Assembly (NCBI GenBank): GCA_051954695.1
Contig: JBQCHL010000022.1
Coordinates: 36,390-100,389, forward strand
Origin: Terrimonas_A sp051954695
GTDB taxonomy: Bacteria > Bacteroidota > Bacteroidia > Chitinophagales > Chitinophagaceae
DNA length: 64,000 nt
Direction of reading: 5' to 3'
A program made the translations under genes and the position numbers. The notes beneath the pieces are model-generated. The model ran no database searches, was not told the origin of the DNA, and worked only from the letters and a program-made list of their open reading frames with translations. Of this stretch, positions 18,073 through 26,503 are shown piece after piece (positions within the stretch are counted from its first letter, which is position 1; every line of letters begins with the position of its first letter).

Positions 18073-18642
18073 TTGCAAAAGTCTGCTAAAATAATACTTG
18101 GTATTGATCCGGGTACCCTGCTGATGGGTTACAGTGTTATCAGGGTATACCAGGGTAAGATCACTCTCCAGGAAATGCAAACCCTTAAGCTCTCTGGCAA
18201 AAAAGATAATCATGAAAGGCTTCACCTGATCCACCATAAAGTGACCGAGCTGATCCATCTTCACAAGCCACATGAATTTGCTATCGAAGCCCCTTTTTTT
18301 GGAAAGAATGTGCAGAGCATGCTAAAGTTGGGAAGGGCGCAGGGCGTGGCCATTGCTGCTGCCATGACCGCAGGGATCCCTGTTACAGAATATTCACCCC
18401 GTAAAGTGAAACAATCCGTTACCGGCAACGGTAATGCCGATAAAGAACAGGTTTGGAAAATGCTTCAGCAATTGCTGAACATTGCCGAAGCCCCGAAATA
18501 TTTTGATGCTACAGACGCCCTGGCTATTGCTGTTTGCCATCACTTCCAGTTAGGCGGAACAGCAGCACTTAAAAAAGATAAGCCTTTAAACGGCTGGAGT
18601 GATTTTTTGAAAAAGAACCCGCACAGGGTAAAGAATCATTAA
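18073..18642 (+). CDS. ruvC: Holliday junction endonuclease RuvC
   Basis: A 189-residue resolvase that cuts Holliday junctions symmetrically after RuvAB branch migration. The RNase H-like active site is visible: D in LGIDPGT near the N-terminus, E in FAIEAPFFGKN, and the DATDALA pair near the C-terminal end. The conserved helix NADKEQV and motif YSPRKVKQSVTGNGNA are present. No ATG fits. The TTG at 18073 gives LQKSAKIILGIDPG, as expected for the family, and lies about 40 bp past a predicted transcription start. The C-terminus has a short basic tail. A 29-bp perfect palindrome follows. Confidence 0.95.
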   Translation: MQKSAKIILGIDPGTLLMGYSVIRVYQGKITLQEMQTLKLSGKKDNHERLHLIHHKVTELIHLHKPHEFAIEAPFFGKNVQSMLKLGRAQGVAIAAAMTAGIPVTEYSPRKVKQSVTGNGNADKEQVWKMLQQLLNIAEAPKYFDATDALAIAVCHHFQLGGTAALKKDKPLNGWSDFLKKNPHRVKNH

Positions 18643-18657
18643 CTGTTTTATTTGCTT

Positions 18658-18719
18658 CCTTCCCGTTCTTCCCGCCTTACCGGTAAGTTTTTACCGGTAA
18701 GGCGGGAAGAACGGGAAGG
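18658..18719. terminator. 29-bp perfect palindrome between ruvC and the HIT gene
   Basis: Arms at 18658-18686 and 18691-18719 are exact reverse complements with loop GTTT, GC-rich (CCTTCCCGTTCTTCCCGCC...). It separates two convergent genes and could stop transcription from both, though no long T-run follows. Its length and self-contained sequence suggest a repeat element acting as a terminator. Confidence 0.7.
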
Positions 18720-18754
18720 GGTACTAACCTACAGCCATTCCAATAATGCTGTAA

Positions 18755-19144
18755 TTACAGTTTTGATAGTATCAGATCCTGTATTTCTTTCAACCGTTTT
18801 TCATTTAGCTTTAGTTTCGGCTGTGTAAAATTCAGATCGTTAGCAGAACTGATCGGGATAAGATGCAAATGTGCATGCGGCACTTCCAATCCGATCACGC
18901 TAAGACCAACCCTGTTGCAATCAAAGCTCTTTTCGAGCGCTTTGGCAATTGGTTTTGCAAACACCAGCAATTCCTGCAGGTATTTTTCCGGAAGATCAAA
19001 AAAATTGTCCGTTTCACTTTTGGGTATTACCAGCACATGGCCCTCCCTCAAAGGGAATATATCGAGGAATGCGTAGAAATTGTCGTTTTCGGCAATTTTA
19101 TAGCTGGGTATCTCACCCGCGATGATCTTTGAAAAAATGGTCAT
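18755..19144 (-). CDS. HIT family nucleotide hydrolase/transferase
   Basis: A 129-residue histidine-triad protein. The triad HAHLHLI places H90, H92 and H94, with H92 the expected nucleophile, and the N-terminal FSKIIAGEIPSYKI block is typical of Hint-like proteins. Members hydrolyse purine nucleotide phosphoramidates or acyl-adenylates. The C-terminal region is slightly diverged (ISSANDLNFTQPKLKLNEKRLKE), typical of the Bacteroidota subgroup. In Bacteroidota it often sits beside greA; here greA is 2.2 kb away, separated by a TonB receptor. Confidence 0.93.
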   Translation of the reverse strand: MTIFSKIIAGEIPSYKIAENDNFYAFLDIFPLREGHVLVIPKSETDNFFDLPEKYLQELLVFAKPIAKALEKSFDCNRVGLSVIGLEVPHAHLHLIPISSANDLNFTQPKLKLNEKRLKEIQDLILSKL

Positions 19145-19240
19145 AACGCTTCTTTAATTATTAGAGCCATAAACTTCAGCAACGGCTTTACGTTAACAAA
19201 GTTAAGATTTACCTTAGTACCTGAAGCCAATACCCGCTAC

Positions 19241-21301
19241 ATGAAAAAAATTGTACTTCTGCTGACCATTGCTTATTTACTGCCCGGTTATTCTTACGCT
19301 CAGCAGGAAACTGCGCCGGATTCATCCCGTCTTTTAAGTGAAGTGACCGTAAGGGCTTTTGGCCAGTACCGGAAATTGTCAGATGCTGTGGTGCCGGTAA
19401 AAATGATCGTTGTCAGTAACGGTGATCTCAATAACAAATCATCTCTTGTCAATAGCTTTAACACCATTGCCGGTGTGCGCATGGAAGAACGCTCACCCGG
19501 CAGCTACCGGATCAATATCCGTGGCAGTTCATTAAGATCCCCATTCGGAGTGAGGAATGTGAAAGTGTACTGGAATGATATCCCTGTTACCGATCCCGGT
19601 GGCAATACCTATTTCAACCAGTTTGCCTGGAACAACTTCTCCAGCATAGAGATATTTAAAGGACCAGCAGCCAGTCTTTATGGCGCAGGTACAGGTGGCC
19701 TTATCCTGATCAATAATCTCGACCGTTGGCAACCTGGTGTTTCACTTGATTACGTGACCGGCAGTTATAACCTGCAGAATGTTTTTGCTTCTGCCCGTTT
19801 TGGTAATGGAGATCATAAGAACCAGTTTACCTACGCCCATAATCAAAGCGATGGCTACCGTGATCAAAGCGCTATGCGAAGGGATAATTTTTCCTGGCTT
19901 TCCCAATTAAAGATCTCCGAAAAGCAGGAATTAAGCGCTGCTGTTCTTTTCACAGATATGGAGTATCAAACGCCTGGTGCCTTAACACTGGCAGAGTTCA
20001 ATGCCAATCCCAAAGCCGCAAGACCGGCAGCAGGTGGTTTTCCCAGTGCTGCAGGTGCTAAAGCCACCATTTATCAAAAGAACATACTGGCTGGTTTTAC
20101 TAACCGCTATATGATCAATTCTTCCCTGCAAAATGCCACTACACTGTATGGCGCCTTCTCTCAAATTAAAAATCCCACATTCCGCAATTATGAAAGGAGA
20201 AATGAACCTTCTTATGGCGGAAGAACAACATTTACCTGGAAAAACAAGCAATGGCAGGTAGCAGGTGGTGCCGAATTTCAGCAGGGGTTTTTTAATACAC
20301 AGGTTTCAAAAAACAGGAATGGCAATCCCGATACATTGCAAACCAATGATGATATCAATTATAAAAACCTGAGTGTATTTCTGCAGGCCGACTGGAGCCT
20401 GGGAGGAAAATGGTTTTTGCAGGGCGGCCTTAGCATCAATAAAACCAATGTTGAATTTTCAAGGCTGAGCAGTTATCCTGTAATAAAGCAAAGCCGTTCT
20501 TACAAAAATGAGCTGGCACCACGACTAAGCCTGATGCGGAAGATCGGGAATGATCTCTCCTTATTCGCAACAGTGTCCAGGGGTTTTTCCCCGCCTACTA
20601 TTGCCGAGCTATTACCTTCTACCGGTGTGATCAGTACTGACCTGGAAGCAGAAGAAGGATGGAATTATGAAATGACCGCACGCTATCTCTTATTCCGGAA
20701 CCATCTGCGGCTCGAAGCCACTGGCTTTTATTTCAGGTTGAACAATGCACTTGTACAAAGAAGGGATATAGCTGGCGCTGATTTTTTTGTCAATGCAGGC
20801 AATGTAAAGCAAAAAGGATTGGAACTGCATGCAGATTATACTTATCAACCACCGCGTAGCCGTGTGGTTGACTATATCACCATCAACCTGGATTATACCT
20901 ATAGCCATTTCCGCTATGGAAGCTTTATTAAAGGCACGGATGATTTCACCGGCAAACAGGTGCCCAGCGTTCCCAATGGAGCATTAGCTGCCATGGCCGA
21001 TCTGCAACTGAAAAACGGCTTATACCTCAATGCCAATCTGTATGCATCATCCAGAATATTCCTGAATGATGCCAACACAGCAACAGCCAGTTCTTATCAA
21101 TTACTGGGCAGCCGTATCGGTTGGAAAAGAACAGGCGTTTCCAAAACACGTTACAGCATTTATGCCGGTGTCGATAATTTACTGGATGAAGTGTATAGCT
21201 TAGGTAATGATATCAATGCTGCCGGAGAAAGATATTACAATGCTGCACCTGCAAGAAATTATTATGCAGGCATCAGCTTTCAACTTAATGCTAAAAAATA
21301 A
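19241..21301 (+). CDS. TonB-dependent outer membrane receptor
   Basis: A 686-residue receptor. A signal peptide (MKKIVLLLTIAYLLPGYSYAQQ) leads directly into a plug domain (about 45-150: EVTVRAFGQYRKLSDAVVPV, INIRGSSLRSPFGVRNVKVYWNDIPVTDPGG). A 22-stranded barrel follows, ending in the aromatic residue pattern NYYAGISFQLNAKK. It lacks the carboxypeptidase-like N-terminal domain of SusC proteins. No SusD partner or TonB gene is adjacent. Plug and barrel resemble siderophore/cobalamin-type receptors (GFSPPTIAELLPSTG, DNLLDEVYSLG), but no ligand can be named. A terminator immediately overlaps its stop. Confidence 0.93.
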   Translation: MKKIVLLLTIAYLLPGYSYAQQETAPDSSRLLSEVTVRAFGQYRKLSDAVVPVKMIVVSNGDLNNKSSLVNSFNTIAGVRMEERSPGSYRINIRGSSLRSPFGVRNVKVYWNDIPVTDPGGNTYFNQFAWNNFSSIEIFKGPAASLYGAGTGGLILINNLDRWQPGVSLDYVTGSYNLQNVFASARFGNGDHKNQFTYAHNQSDGYRDQSAMRRDNFSWLSQLKISEKQELSAAVLFTDMEYQTPGALTLAEFNANPKAARPAAGGFPSAAGAKATIYQKNILAGFTNRYMINSSLQNATTLYGAFSQIKNPTFRNYERRNEPSYGGRTTFTWKNKQWQVAGGAEFQQGFFNTQVSKNRNGNPDTLQTNDDINYKNLSVFLQADWSLGGKWFLQGGLSINKTNVEFSRLSSYPVIKQSRSYKNELAPRLSLMRKIGNDLSLFATVSRGFSPPTIAELLPSTGVISTDLEAEEGWNYEMTARYLLFRNHLRLEATGFYFRLNNALVQRRDIAGADFFVNAGNVKQKGLELHADYTYQPPRSRVVDYITINLDYTYSHFRYGSFIKGTDDFTGKQVPSVPNGALAAMADLQLKNGLYLNANLYASSRIFLNDANTATASSYQLLGSRIGWKRTGVSKTRYSIYAGVDNLLDEVYSLGNDINAAGERYYNAAPARNYYAGISFQLNAKK

Positions 21302-21324
21302 ACCCTTCCGTTAAGAAGGGTTTA
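21299..21324. terminator. Terminator after the TonB receptor gene
   Basis: The stem TAAACCCTTC (21299-21308) pairs perfectly with GAAGGGTTTA (21315-21324), overlapping the TAA stop codon. TTTATTTCT follows. It can also serve convergent greA. Confidence 0.75.
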
Positions 21325-21349
21325 TTTCTAACAGGTAATTTATTCCTTC

Positions 21350-21823
21350 TTATACACTGATTTTATCAATCTTGAATTTGATGATTCCAGCAGGAGCCTG
21401 CACTTCTGCAACTTCTCCTACTACTTTTCCAAGCACACCCTGACCAATAGGTGAAGAGATGGAAATTTTGCTGGCTTTCAGGTCAGCCTCCTTCTCGCTT
21501 ACGATTTGATACGTCACCTGCTTCTTGGTGTTAAGATTGGTAAGGGTCACTTTGGTAAGAATAGAGACTTTGCTTGTGTCGATATTGGATTCATCCAATA
21601 CACGCACATTGGCCATGGCCCCTTCCATAACAGCGATCTTGGCTTCCAGCAATCCCTGGGCTTCTTTGGCAGCATCGTACTCTGCATTCTCTTTCAAATC
21701 CCCTTTTTCCCTGGCTTCTGCAATAGCACGGCTGGCTGCCGGGCGATCAACAGATTTAAGACGTTGCAGTTCTAATTTCATCTGCTCCAGGGTTTCCTTG
21801 GTCACATACTGAATGTTACTCAT
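21350..21823 (-). CDS. greA: Transcription elongation factor GreA
   Basis: A 157-residue factor that enters the RNA polymerase secondary channel and stimulates cleavage of backtracked transcripts. The N-terminal coiled coil (residues about 5-75: ETLEQMKLELQRLKSVDRP, AIAEAREKGDLKENAEYDAAKEAQ) carries the acidic tip D-x-x-E (GDLKENAEYD). The C-terminal FKBP-like domain contains ISISSPIGQGVLGKVVGEVAEVQAPAG. Length is canonical. A strong terminator lies between it and the upstream dehydrogenase gene, so it is transcribed separately. Confidence 0.97.
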   Translation of the reverse strand: MSNIQYVTKETLEQMKLELQRLKSVDRPAASRAIAEAREKGDLKENAEYDAAKEAQGLLEAKIAVMEGAMANVRVLDESNIDTSKVSILTKVTLTNLNTKKQVTYQIVSEKEADLKASKISISSPIGQGVLGKVVGEVAEVQAPAGIIKFKIDKISV

Positions 21824-21856
21824 GATTAACCTCCTTGGGTATAAACGAAAAAAATA

Positions 21857-21888
21857 GCAACGCCTCAGGTTTTTACCTGAAGCGTTGC
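21857..21888 (-). terminator. Intrinsic terminator of the rsmA-dehydrogenase operon
   Basis: The stem GCAACGCCTCAGGT/ACCTGAAGCGTTGC (14 bp, one mismatch that becomes a G-U pair in the minus-strand RNA) has loop TTTT. On the minus strand it is followed by CTATTTTTTTCG, a good T-tract. Confidence 0.85.
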
Positions 21889-21931
21889 GGTATTAGTCTT
21901 GCAAAGATAGGAAAGTATTATGAATAAACCT

Positions 21932-22858
21932 CTACGAAAGCCCTAATTTTTCCAGCACCACTTCTGTCATCCTCAAAAAAGCTTCATGGCTATATCCTGC
22001 AATATGTGGTGTAATGATCACATTAGGTTGAGCCAGCAGCCAATCAAGATTAGCCTTTTCTTCAGGCTTATAAGTATTTAACTTTTCATTTTCCAGTACG
22101 TCCAGCGCAGCAGCTTTTATTTTCTTGTTTTTCAAAGCTTCAATTACTGCAGGTGTATCTACTGTTTTGCCACGGGACGTGTTAAGAAAATAAGGTGACC
22201 GTTGCAGGGAATTGAAGAATTCTTCTCCTGCAAGATGAAAAGTTTCATCAGTTAATGGTACATGAAGACTGATCACATCAGCATAGCGGCAAATCTGTTC
22301 CAGGTTGGCTTCTTTTATATAACCACCACCAAAATCAAATTTGTATTTATCATAAGCCAATATGGTCACATCAAAAGATCTCAGCAATTTGGCAAAAGCC
22401 ATTCCTGTGTTGCCAAAGCCGATAAGGCCAACAGTGCGGCCGGTCAGCTCCGTTCCCCGGTTCTCATCTCTTTTCCAAAGTCCTTCTCTCACTTCATTCA
22501 ATGAAGAAGGTATCTTATTCATCAACGCCAGTAATAAACCCAGTGCATGCTCTGCTACAGCATTACGGTTGCCTTCAGGGCTGCTCACACAAAGGATGCC
22601 TTTGCTTTCTGCATAAGGCACATCAATCAGTTCCATACCGCTTCCCAACCGGCCGATCCATTTCAATGAACCGGCTTTATCGATCAGGGGGCGGTCTACT
22701 TTAATGCGGGTAGTGAGGATCAGGCCTTCTGCATCATGAACTGTTTCCGTCAGTTCTTCATAACTGATCTGTGGATCATATACTACTTCGTATCCTTTTT
22801 TTTCCAATACTTCCCGGAGATGGTCATGCGCCTTTCCCGTAATGATTACCTTCTTCAT
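21932..22858 (-). CDS. D-isomer-specific 2-hydroxyacid dehydrogenase (NAD-dependent)
   Basis: A 308-residue oxidoreductase. The Rossmann domain (about 105-285) has GLIGFGNTGMAFAKLL for NAD binding. The catalytic region has SRGKTVDTPAVIEAL, ALDVLENEKLN (glutamate) and NVIITPHIAGYS (histidine). The substrate domain is built from the two ends of the chain. Relatives include phosphoglycerate and glyoxylate/hydroxypyruvate reductases; the exact 2-oxoacid substrate cannot be read from the sequence. It lacks the C-terminal ACT domain of SerA. It follows rsmA by 17 bp on the same strand, so it is cotranscribed, and the pair ends at the terminator at 21857-21888. Confidence 0.9.
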   Translation of the reverse strand: MKKVIITGKAHDHLREVLEKKGYEVVYDPQISYEELTETVHDAEGLILTTRIKVDRPLIDKAGSLKWIGRLGSGMELIDVPYAESKGILCVSSPEGNRNAVAEHALGLLLALMNKIPSSLNEVREGLWKRDENRGTELTGRTVGLIGFGNTGMAFAKLLRSFDVTILAYDKYKFDFGGGYIKEANLEQICRYADVISLHVPLTDETFHLAGEEFFNSLQRSPYFLNTSRGKTVDTPAVIEALKNKKIKAAALDVLENEKLNTYKPEEKANLDWLLAQPNVIITPHIAGYSHEAFLRMTEVVLEKLGLS

Positions 22859-22875
22859 GTTGTATATTCCTGCTG

Positions 22876-23628
22876 TTATTTCATTTTGAAGCTAAGTGCT
22901 GCAAATTGCTCCACACTCAGTTGCTCTGCTCTTTTACCAAACAATTCATCTTCCAGTATGTTTGCTTCAAACAAACTTCTTACTGCATTCCGCAATGTTT
23001 TGCGGCGTTGGTTAAATGCAGTTTTCACCAGTAAAAAGAAATCCTTTTCCGACTTCATAGGCGGCATATCCTTTCTTGGCACCATCCTGATCACACCGCT
23101 TTTTACTTTGGGGGGAGGATTGAAACTCTGTTCTGATACATCAAACAGGTATTCCACTTCAAAAAATGCCTGCACCAGCACGCTCAGCACTCCATACACT
23201 TTATTGCCTTCCGGGGCAGCAGCACGCTGTGCCACTTCTTTCTGGAACATGCCCACCATGCATTCCACATCTTCTTTCCATTCCAGTATTTTAAAGAGGA
23301 TCTGAGTGGAGATATTATAAGGGAAATTACCAACAATGGTAAAATTGCCTGCAAAAGGCTTTTCTATGTCCAGGAAACTTTGATGAATGATCTTATCCTT
23401 TATAGCAGGATAGGTAGCTGATAAAAAACTTACTTTTTCTTCATCCAGCTCCACCGCTTTAAAATCCACGTTCTCCAACTGCAGCAAATATTTGGTAAGC
23501 GCTCCGCCGCCCGGGCCCACTTCCAGCAATTGGGAAAAAGGCCGTTGCTGCAATGCAGATACGATCTTACGGCAGATGTTCTCGTCTTTCAGGAAATGCT
23601 GACCAAGGGATTTTTTGAGGGTGTACAT
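22876..23628 (-). CDS. rsmA: 16S rRNA (adenine1518-N6/adenine1519-N6)-dimethyltransferase RsmA (KsgA)
   Basis: A 250-residue methyltransferase that dimethylates two adjacent adenines near the 3' end of 16S rRNA using S-adenosylmethionine, a late 30S assembly step. Motifs: KKSLGQHFLKDENI at the N-terminus, SAM-binding LEVGPGGGALTKYLL (about 36-50), catalytic NFPYN (about 103), and the C-terminal helical domain with FNQRRKTLRNAVRSL. It is a little shorter than E. coli KsgA but complete. The pdxA gene, which accompanies rsmA in many bacteria, is nearby on the opposite strand beyond the PQQ dehydrogenase. Confidence 0.97.
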   Translation of the reverse strand: MYTLKKSLGQHFLKDENICRKIVSALQQRPFSQLLEVGPGGGALTKYLLQLENVDFKAVELDEEKVSFLSATYPAIKDKIIHQSFLDIEKPFAGNFTIVGNFPYNISTQILFKILEWKEDVECMVGMFQKEVAQRAAAPEGNKVYGVLSVLVQAFFEVEYLFDVSEQSFNPPPKVKSGVIRMVPRKDMPPMKSEKDFFLLVKTAFNQRRKTLRNAVRSLFEANILEDELFGKRAEQLSVEQFAALSFKMK

Positions 23629-23650
23629 TAATGCAAAAATAAGATAATCC

Positions 23651-26311
23651 TTATCTCAGCTTTTGCACTTTCACTTTTCCTTCCATGCCCTGTCCGTTCA
23701 CCTGCAGATAATACACGCCGGAAGGCAGGCTGGCCAGGCTGATATTGATCACATTGTTCCCTTTCACAAGATTCTCTGTTCCCTGCATCACAACACGACC
23801 GGTATTATCATGCATTTTCCATTGTGCATTACCAGCAGTCCGGGAATGAATGATCAGTTTTGTTTCATTAGTGGCCGGATTGGGCGAAACCAGGATATCC
23901 CTTGTTAATGAGGACAATGAAATAGCGATCACATTGGAATAAGAAACAGCGCCGTCCTGATCAACCATTCTCAGGCGGTAATAAACAACGGAAGCCGGCA
24001 GGTCAGTGAGAGTATTGTCTGTAAACGTGTACCGGTTCTTCACATTTCCATTATCATTGGCCGTTACTTTACCGATGCTGGTGAAATTGCGGCTGTCTGT
24101 ACTTCTTTCTATGGCAAAAAAGTCGGTATTTATTTCCTGGGCAGTTTCCCATTGCAGCAATGCAGTGGCATTTTCCTGCAATGCACCTTTAAAGCTTAAA
24201 AGATGAAGCGGCAATGTAATGCTGCTTGCACCAAAATAGAATGAAGAAAAGCCGGTAAGGTTATTATACTGCAACACATAAGCGTTGGTTCCGTGTGCCT
24301 CCCAGTAATCAGGGGTAAGGGATGTAGTGGAGGTAAGAATATTTCCTCCGCAGGCATCCTGGTTTTTCAGTATAAGCAGATCATCCAGTTCATTGATCAG
24401 GCTGGCGCCATCAGCATCCAGCGCATCAAATTCTGCTTTTGAAATATACAGGCGGATCTTCACCGGTTGCCCTACAAGAGGTTGATTGGTGGGAGTAATG
24501 GTAATGCTCCGGTCAAGATATTTCTTTCCGCCGGCAGTACGTATCGTACCGCTGTGTACATACACAGAAGAGCTGACAGCACCCAGGTCATTTCCATTGG
24601 CATATACTTCCGCTATCACATTACCATCAGGGCCGGTAAAGGGTACCCAGAGGTCTGCATTCTTATTGGCATTGTTGATCACCACCGTGCTGCCCGGAGT
24701 ACAGGTATTGGCTGTGCCGGTTGTAATATCAATAGCCTGGGAAATGGTGCTTTTATCCGAAGCATCGTTTTTATATCCTAAAAAAGTATACTTCTGCACA
24801 CAACCAGCACAGGCTGGAACGATGGGGTTATTGGCACTGGGGCCTGAACTGCTGGATGAACGTTCCATTACTACATAGATCGATCTTCCATCAGGGTCAA
24901 CAGCCACATCCCTGAAGCGGTTCCTGCTGCCGAAATAACCAATGGTGTCGGTGCCATCAACAGGTATCACTGCTGATCCGTCAGCATTCAATTTCAACCG
25001 CAGCACTCTTCCCCATTTCAACGATTCAATCAGCAATGAGTTCTTCCATCCGGGAATATAACTTTTGGTATAAAGCCCAAGCCCCGAATATCCTTCGGAA
25101 TGCCAGTAGTTGTTGGCCGATTGCGCTGATACATTTTGTGTACCATCCCAGTAATTCTGATTGGTATAGATATATTGTATGGACCATGGCGTAGAATTAT
25201 CACCTGCAACGGAGGGATAGTTTGAATAGATAGGGTCCATATAGCTTGAGCCGATATTATTCGCGTTAGTCAGTTCATTGCCGATCAGCGGGAGTGAGCT
25301 GTTACTTGGGCCAGCTTTGGCATTATTGTAATTACCATCATTCTTATATCCTATCACCAATGGATGGCCATAATTTTTACCTGACTCAAGCATGTTTACT
25401 TCATCATCACTGAAAGGGCCATGCGATGTGCCATAAAAACGCGGTGTTCCATTGATGGTATCATAAGCAAAGCCCTGGTTGTTGCGCATACCAATACTCC
25501 ACACAGCACTTTGTACACCTAAAGCGGAATTGTATGGATTATTATTCGGTATCCAGCGGTTATAGTTCATGGGCGACTGTGTGGCATCACCGTCTTCTTC
25601 CAAATTGAACCGGAGTATCTTTCCTTCATATGAATTGGTCCTTTGAGCTTTGATGGTACGGTTGAGATTATCGTACTGCCCTGCACCCATATCGCCCACT
25701 GCATAATACAGGTAATTCACTCCACCTTCCGGTTTAATGATCAGGCGGCCAGAATTATGATCATTGCTTCCGCGGATGGTATCGCAGATTGTTACAGGGC
25801 TATCTAATTTACCGGAAGCAGTGTTGAAAGTAAAACGGACCAGCCAGGTAATAAAGAGATTGCCTTTTACCAATTCACCATTGTAGCTAACATTGTTTCC
25901 TCGAAAATCATGTACATAAGCAACATATACAAACCGCTTTGCAGGGTCAGTCATAAAATCGGGGTGAATGGCAAGCCCCATCATCCCACCCTGCGGCCAG
26001 GGATTTTGTGTTGAGGGAAAAGTTCTTCTATAAGCTGACGGTGTAAAACTGCTACCATCACTAAGATCCAGGATCGTTCTCCTGCTTCCATTTACAGGAT
26101 GTATTTTATTGACCTTATAACTTTTTGCTTCTGTTACCCATAAAGAATCATCGGGGCCATAAGTAATTTCCCAGGGGTCCTGGAGATTGGCAGCTGCATT
26201 GACCAAATCCGTTTTGAGGAATACTTCGTTCATCCTGCTCGATACAACCTGGGCCAATGAGGACATACACAAAACTAATCCCACAAGCAGGAGGAACGAT
26301 GGCTTTTTCAT
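23651..26311 (-). CDS. Secreted PQQ-dependent sugar dehydrogenase with T9SS sorting domain
   Basis: An 886-residue exported protein. Signal peptide MKKPSFLLLVGLVLCMSSLAQ. Residues about 35-500 form a glucose/sorbosone-dehydrogenase-type beta-propeller (DPWEITYGPDDSLWVTE, MGLAIHPDFMTDPAKRFVYVAY, LRFNLEEDGD, VWSIGMRNNQGFAYD). A middle beta-domain (about 530-690) with poorly conserved strands follows. Next is an FnIII-like segment (AIERSTDSRNFTSIGKV), and last a C-terminal T9SS type A sorting domain (ILVSPNPATNETKLII...GKVKVQKLR). It is therefore probably exported by the type IX system and anchored or released at the surface. The sugar substrate is not determinable. It lies 22 bp upstream of rsmA on the same strand. 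Confidence 0.9.
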   Translation of the reverse strand: MKKPSFLLLVGLVLCMSSLAQVVSSRMNEVFLKTDLVNAAANLQDPWEITYGPDDSLWVTEAKSYKVNKIHPVNGSRRTILDLSDGSSFTPSAYRRTFPSTQNPWPQGGMMGLAIHPDFMTDPAKRFVYVAYVHDFRGNNVSYNGELVKGNLFITWLVRFTFNTASGKLDSPVTICDTIRGSNDHNSGRLIIKPEGGVNYLYYAVGDMGAGQYDNLNRTIKAQRTNSYEGKILRFNLEEDGDATQSPMNYNRWIPNNNPYNSALGVQSAVWSIGMRNNQGFAYDTINGTPRFYGTSHGPFSDDEVNMLESGKNYGHPLVIGYKNDGNYNNAKAGPSNSSLPLIGNELTNANNIGSSYMDPIYSNYPSVAGDNSTPWSIQYIYTNQNYWDGTQNVSAQSANNYWHSEGYSGLGLYTKSYIPGWKNSLLIESLKWGRVLRLKLNADGSAVIPVDGTDTIGYFGSRNRFRDVAVDPDGRSIYVVMERSSSSSGPSANNPIVPACAGCVQKYTFLGYKNDASDKSTISQAIDITTGTANTCTPGSTVVINNANKNADLWVPFTGPDGNVIAEVYANGNDLGAVSSSVYVHSGTIRTAGGKKYLDRSITITPTNQPLVGQPVKIRLYISKAEFDALDADGASLINELDDLLILKNQDACGGNILTSTTSLTPDYWEAHGTNAYVLQYNNLTGFSSFYFGASSITLPLHLLSFKGALQENATALLQWETAQEINTDFFAIERSTDSRNFTSIGKVTANDNGNVKNRYTFTDNTLTDLPASVVYYRLRMVDQDGAVSYSNVIAISLSSLTRDILVSPNPATNETKLIIHSRTAGNAQWKMHDNTGRVVMQGTENLVKGNNVINISLASLPSGVYYLQVNGQGMEGKVKVQKLR

Positions 26312-26503
26312 TGATAGTGGATTTGGCCTGTAAATTAGAAAGATCGCCTTAAATAAATTGAGTACTTCCCGTGAATTTGTTATTAGTATATACCCTTAGT
26401 GGATTAGGATTCTTCCGAAACCGGCAAATGGAGCAGATCGGGACTTAAGTACCTGTCCCATTCAGACTTTTGTTAGTACTTTTATGCATAAATCTGTAAG
26501 ACA

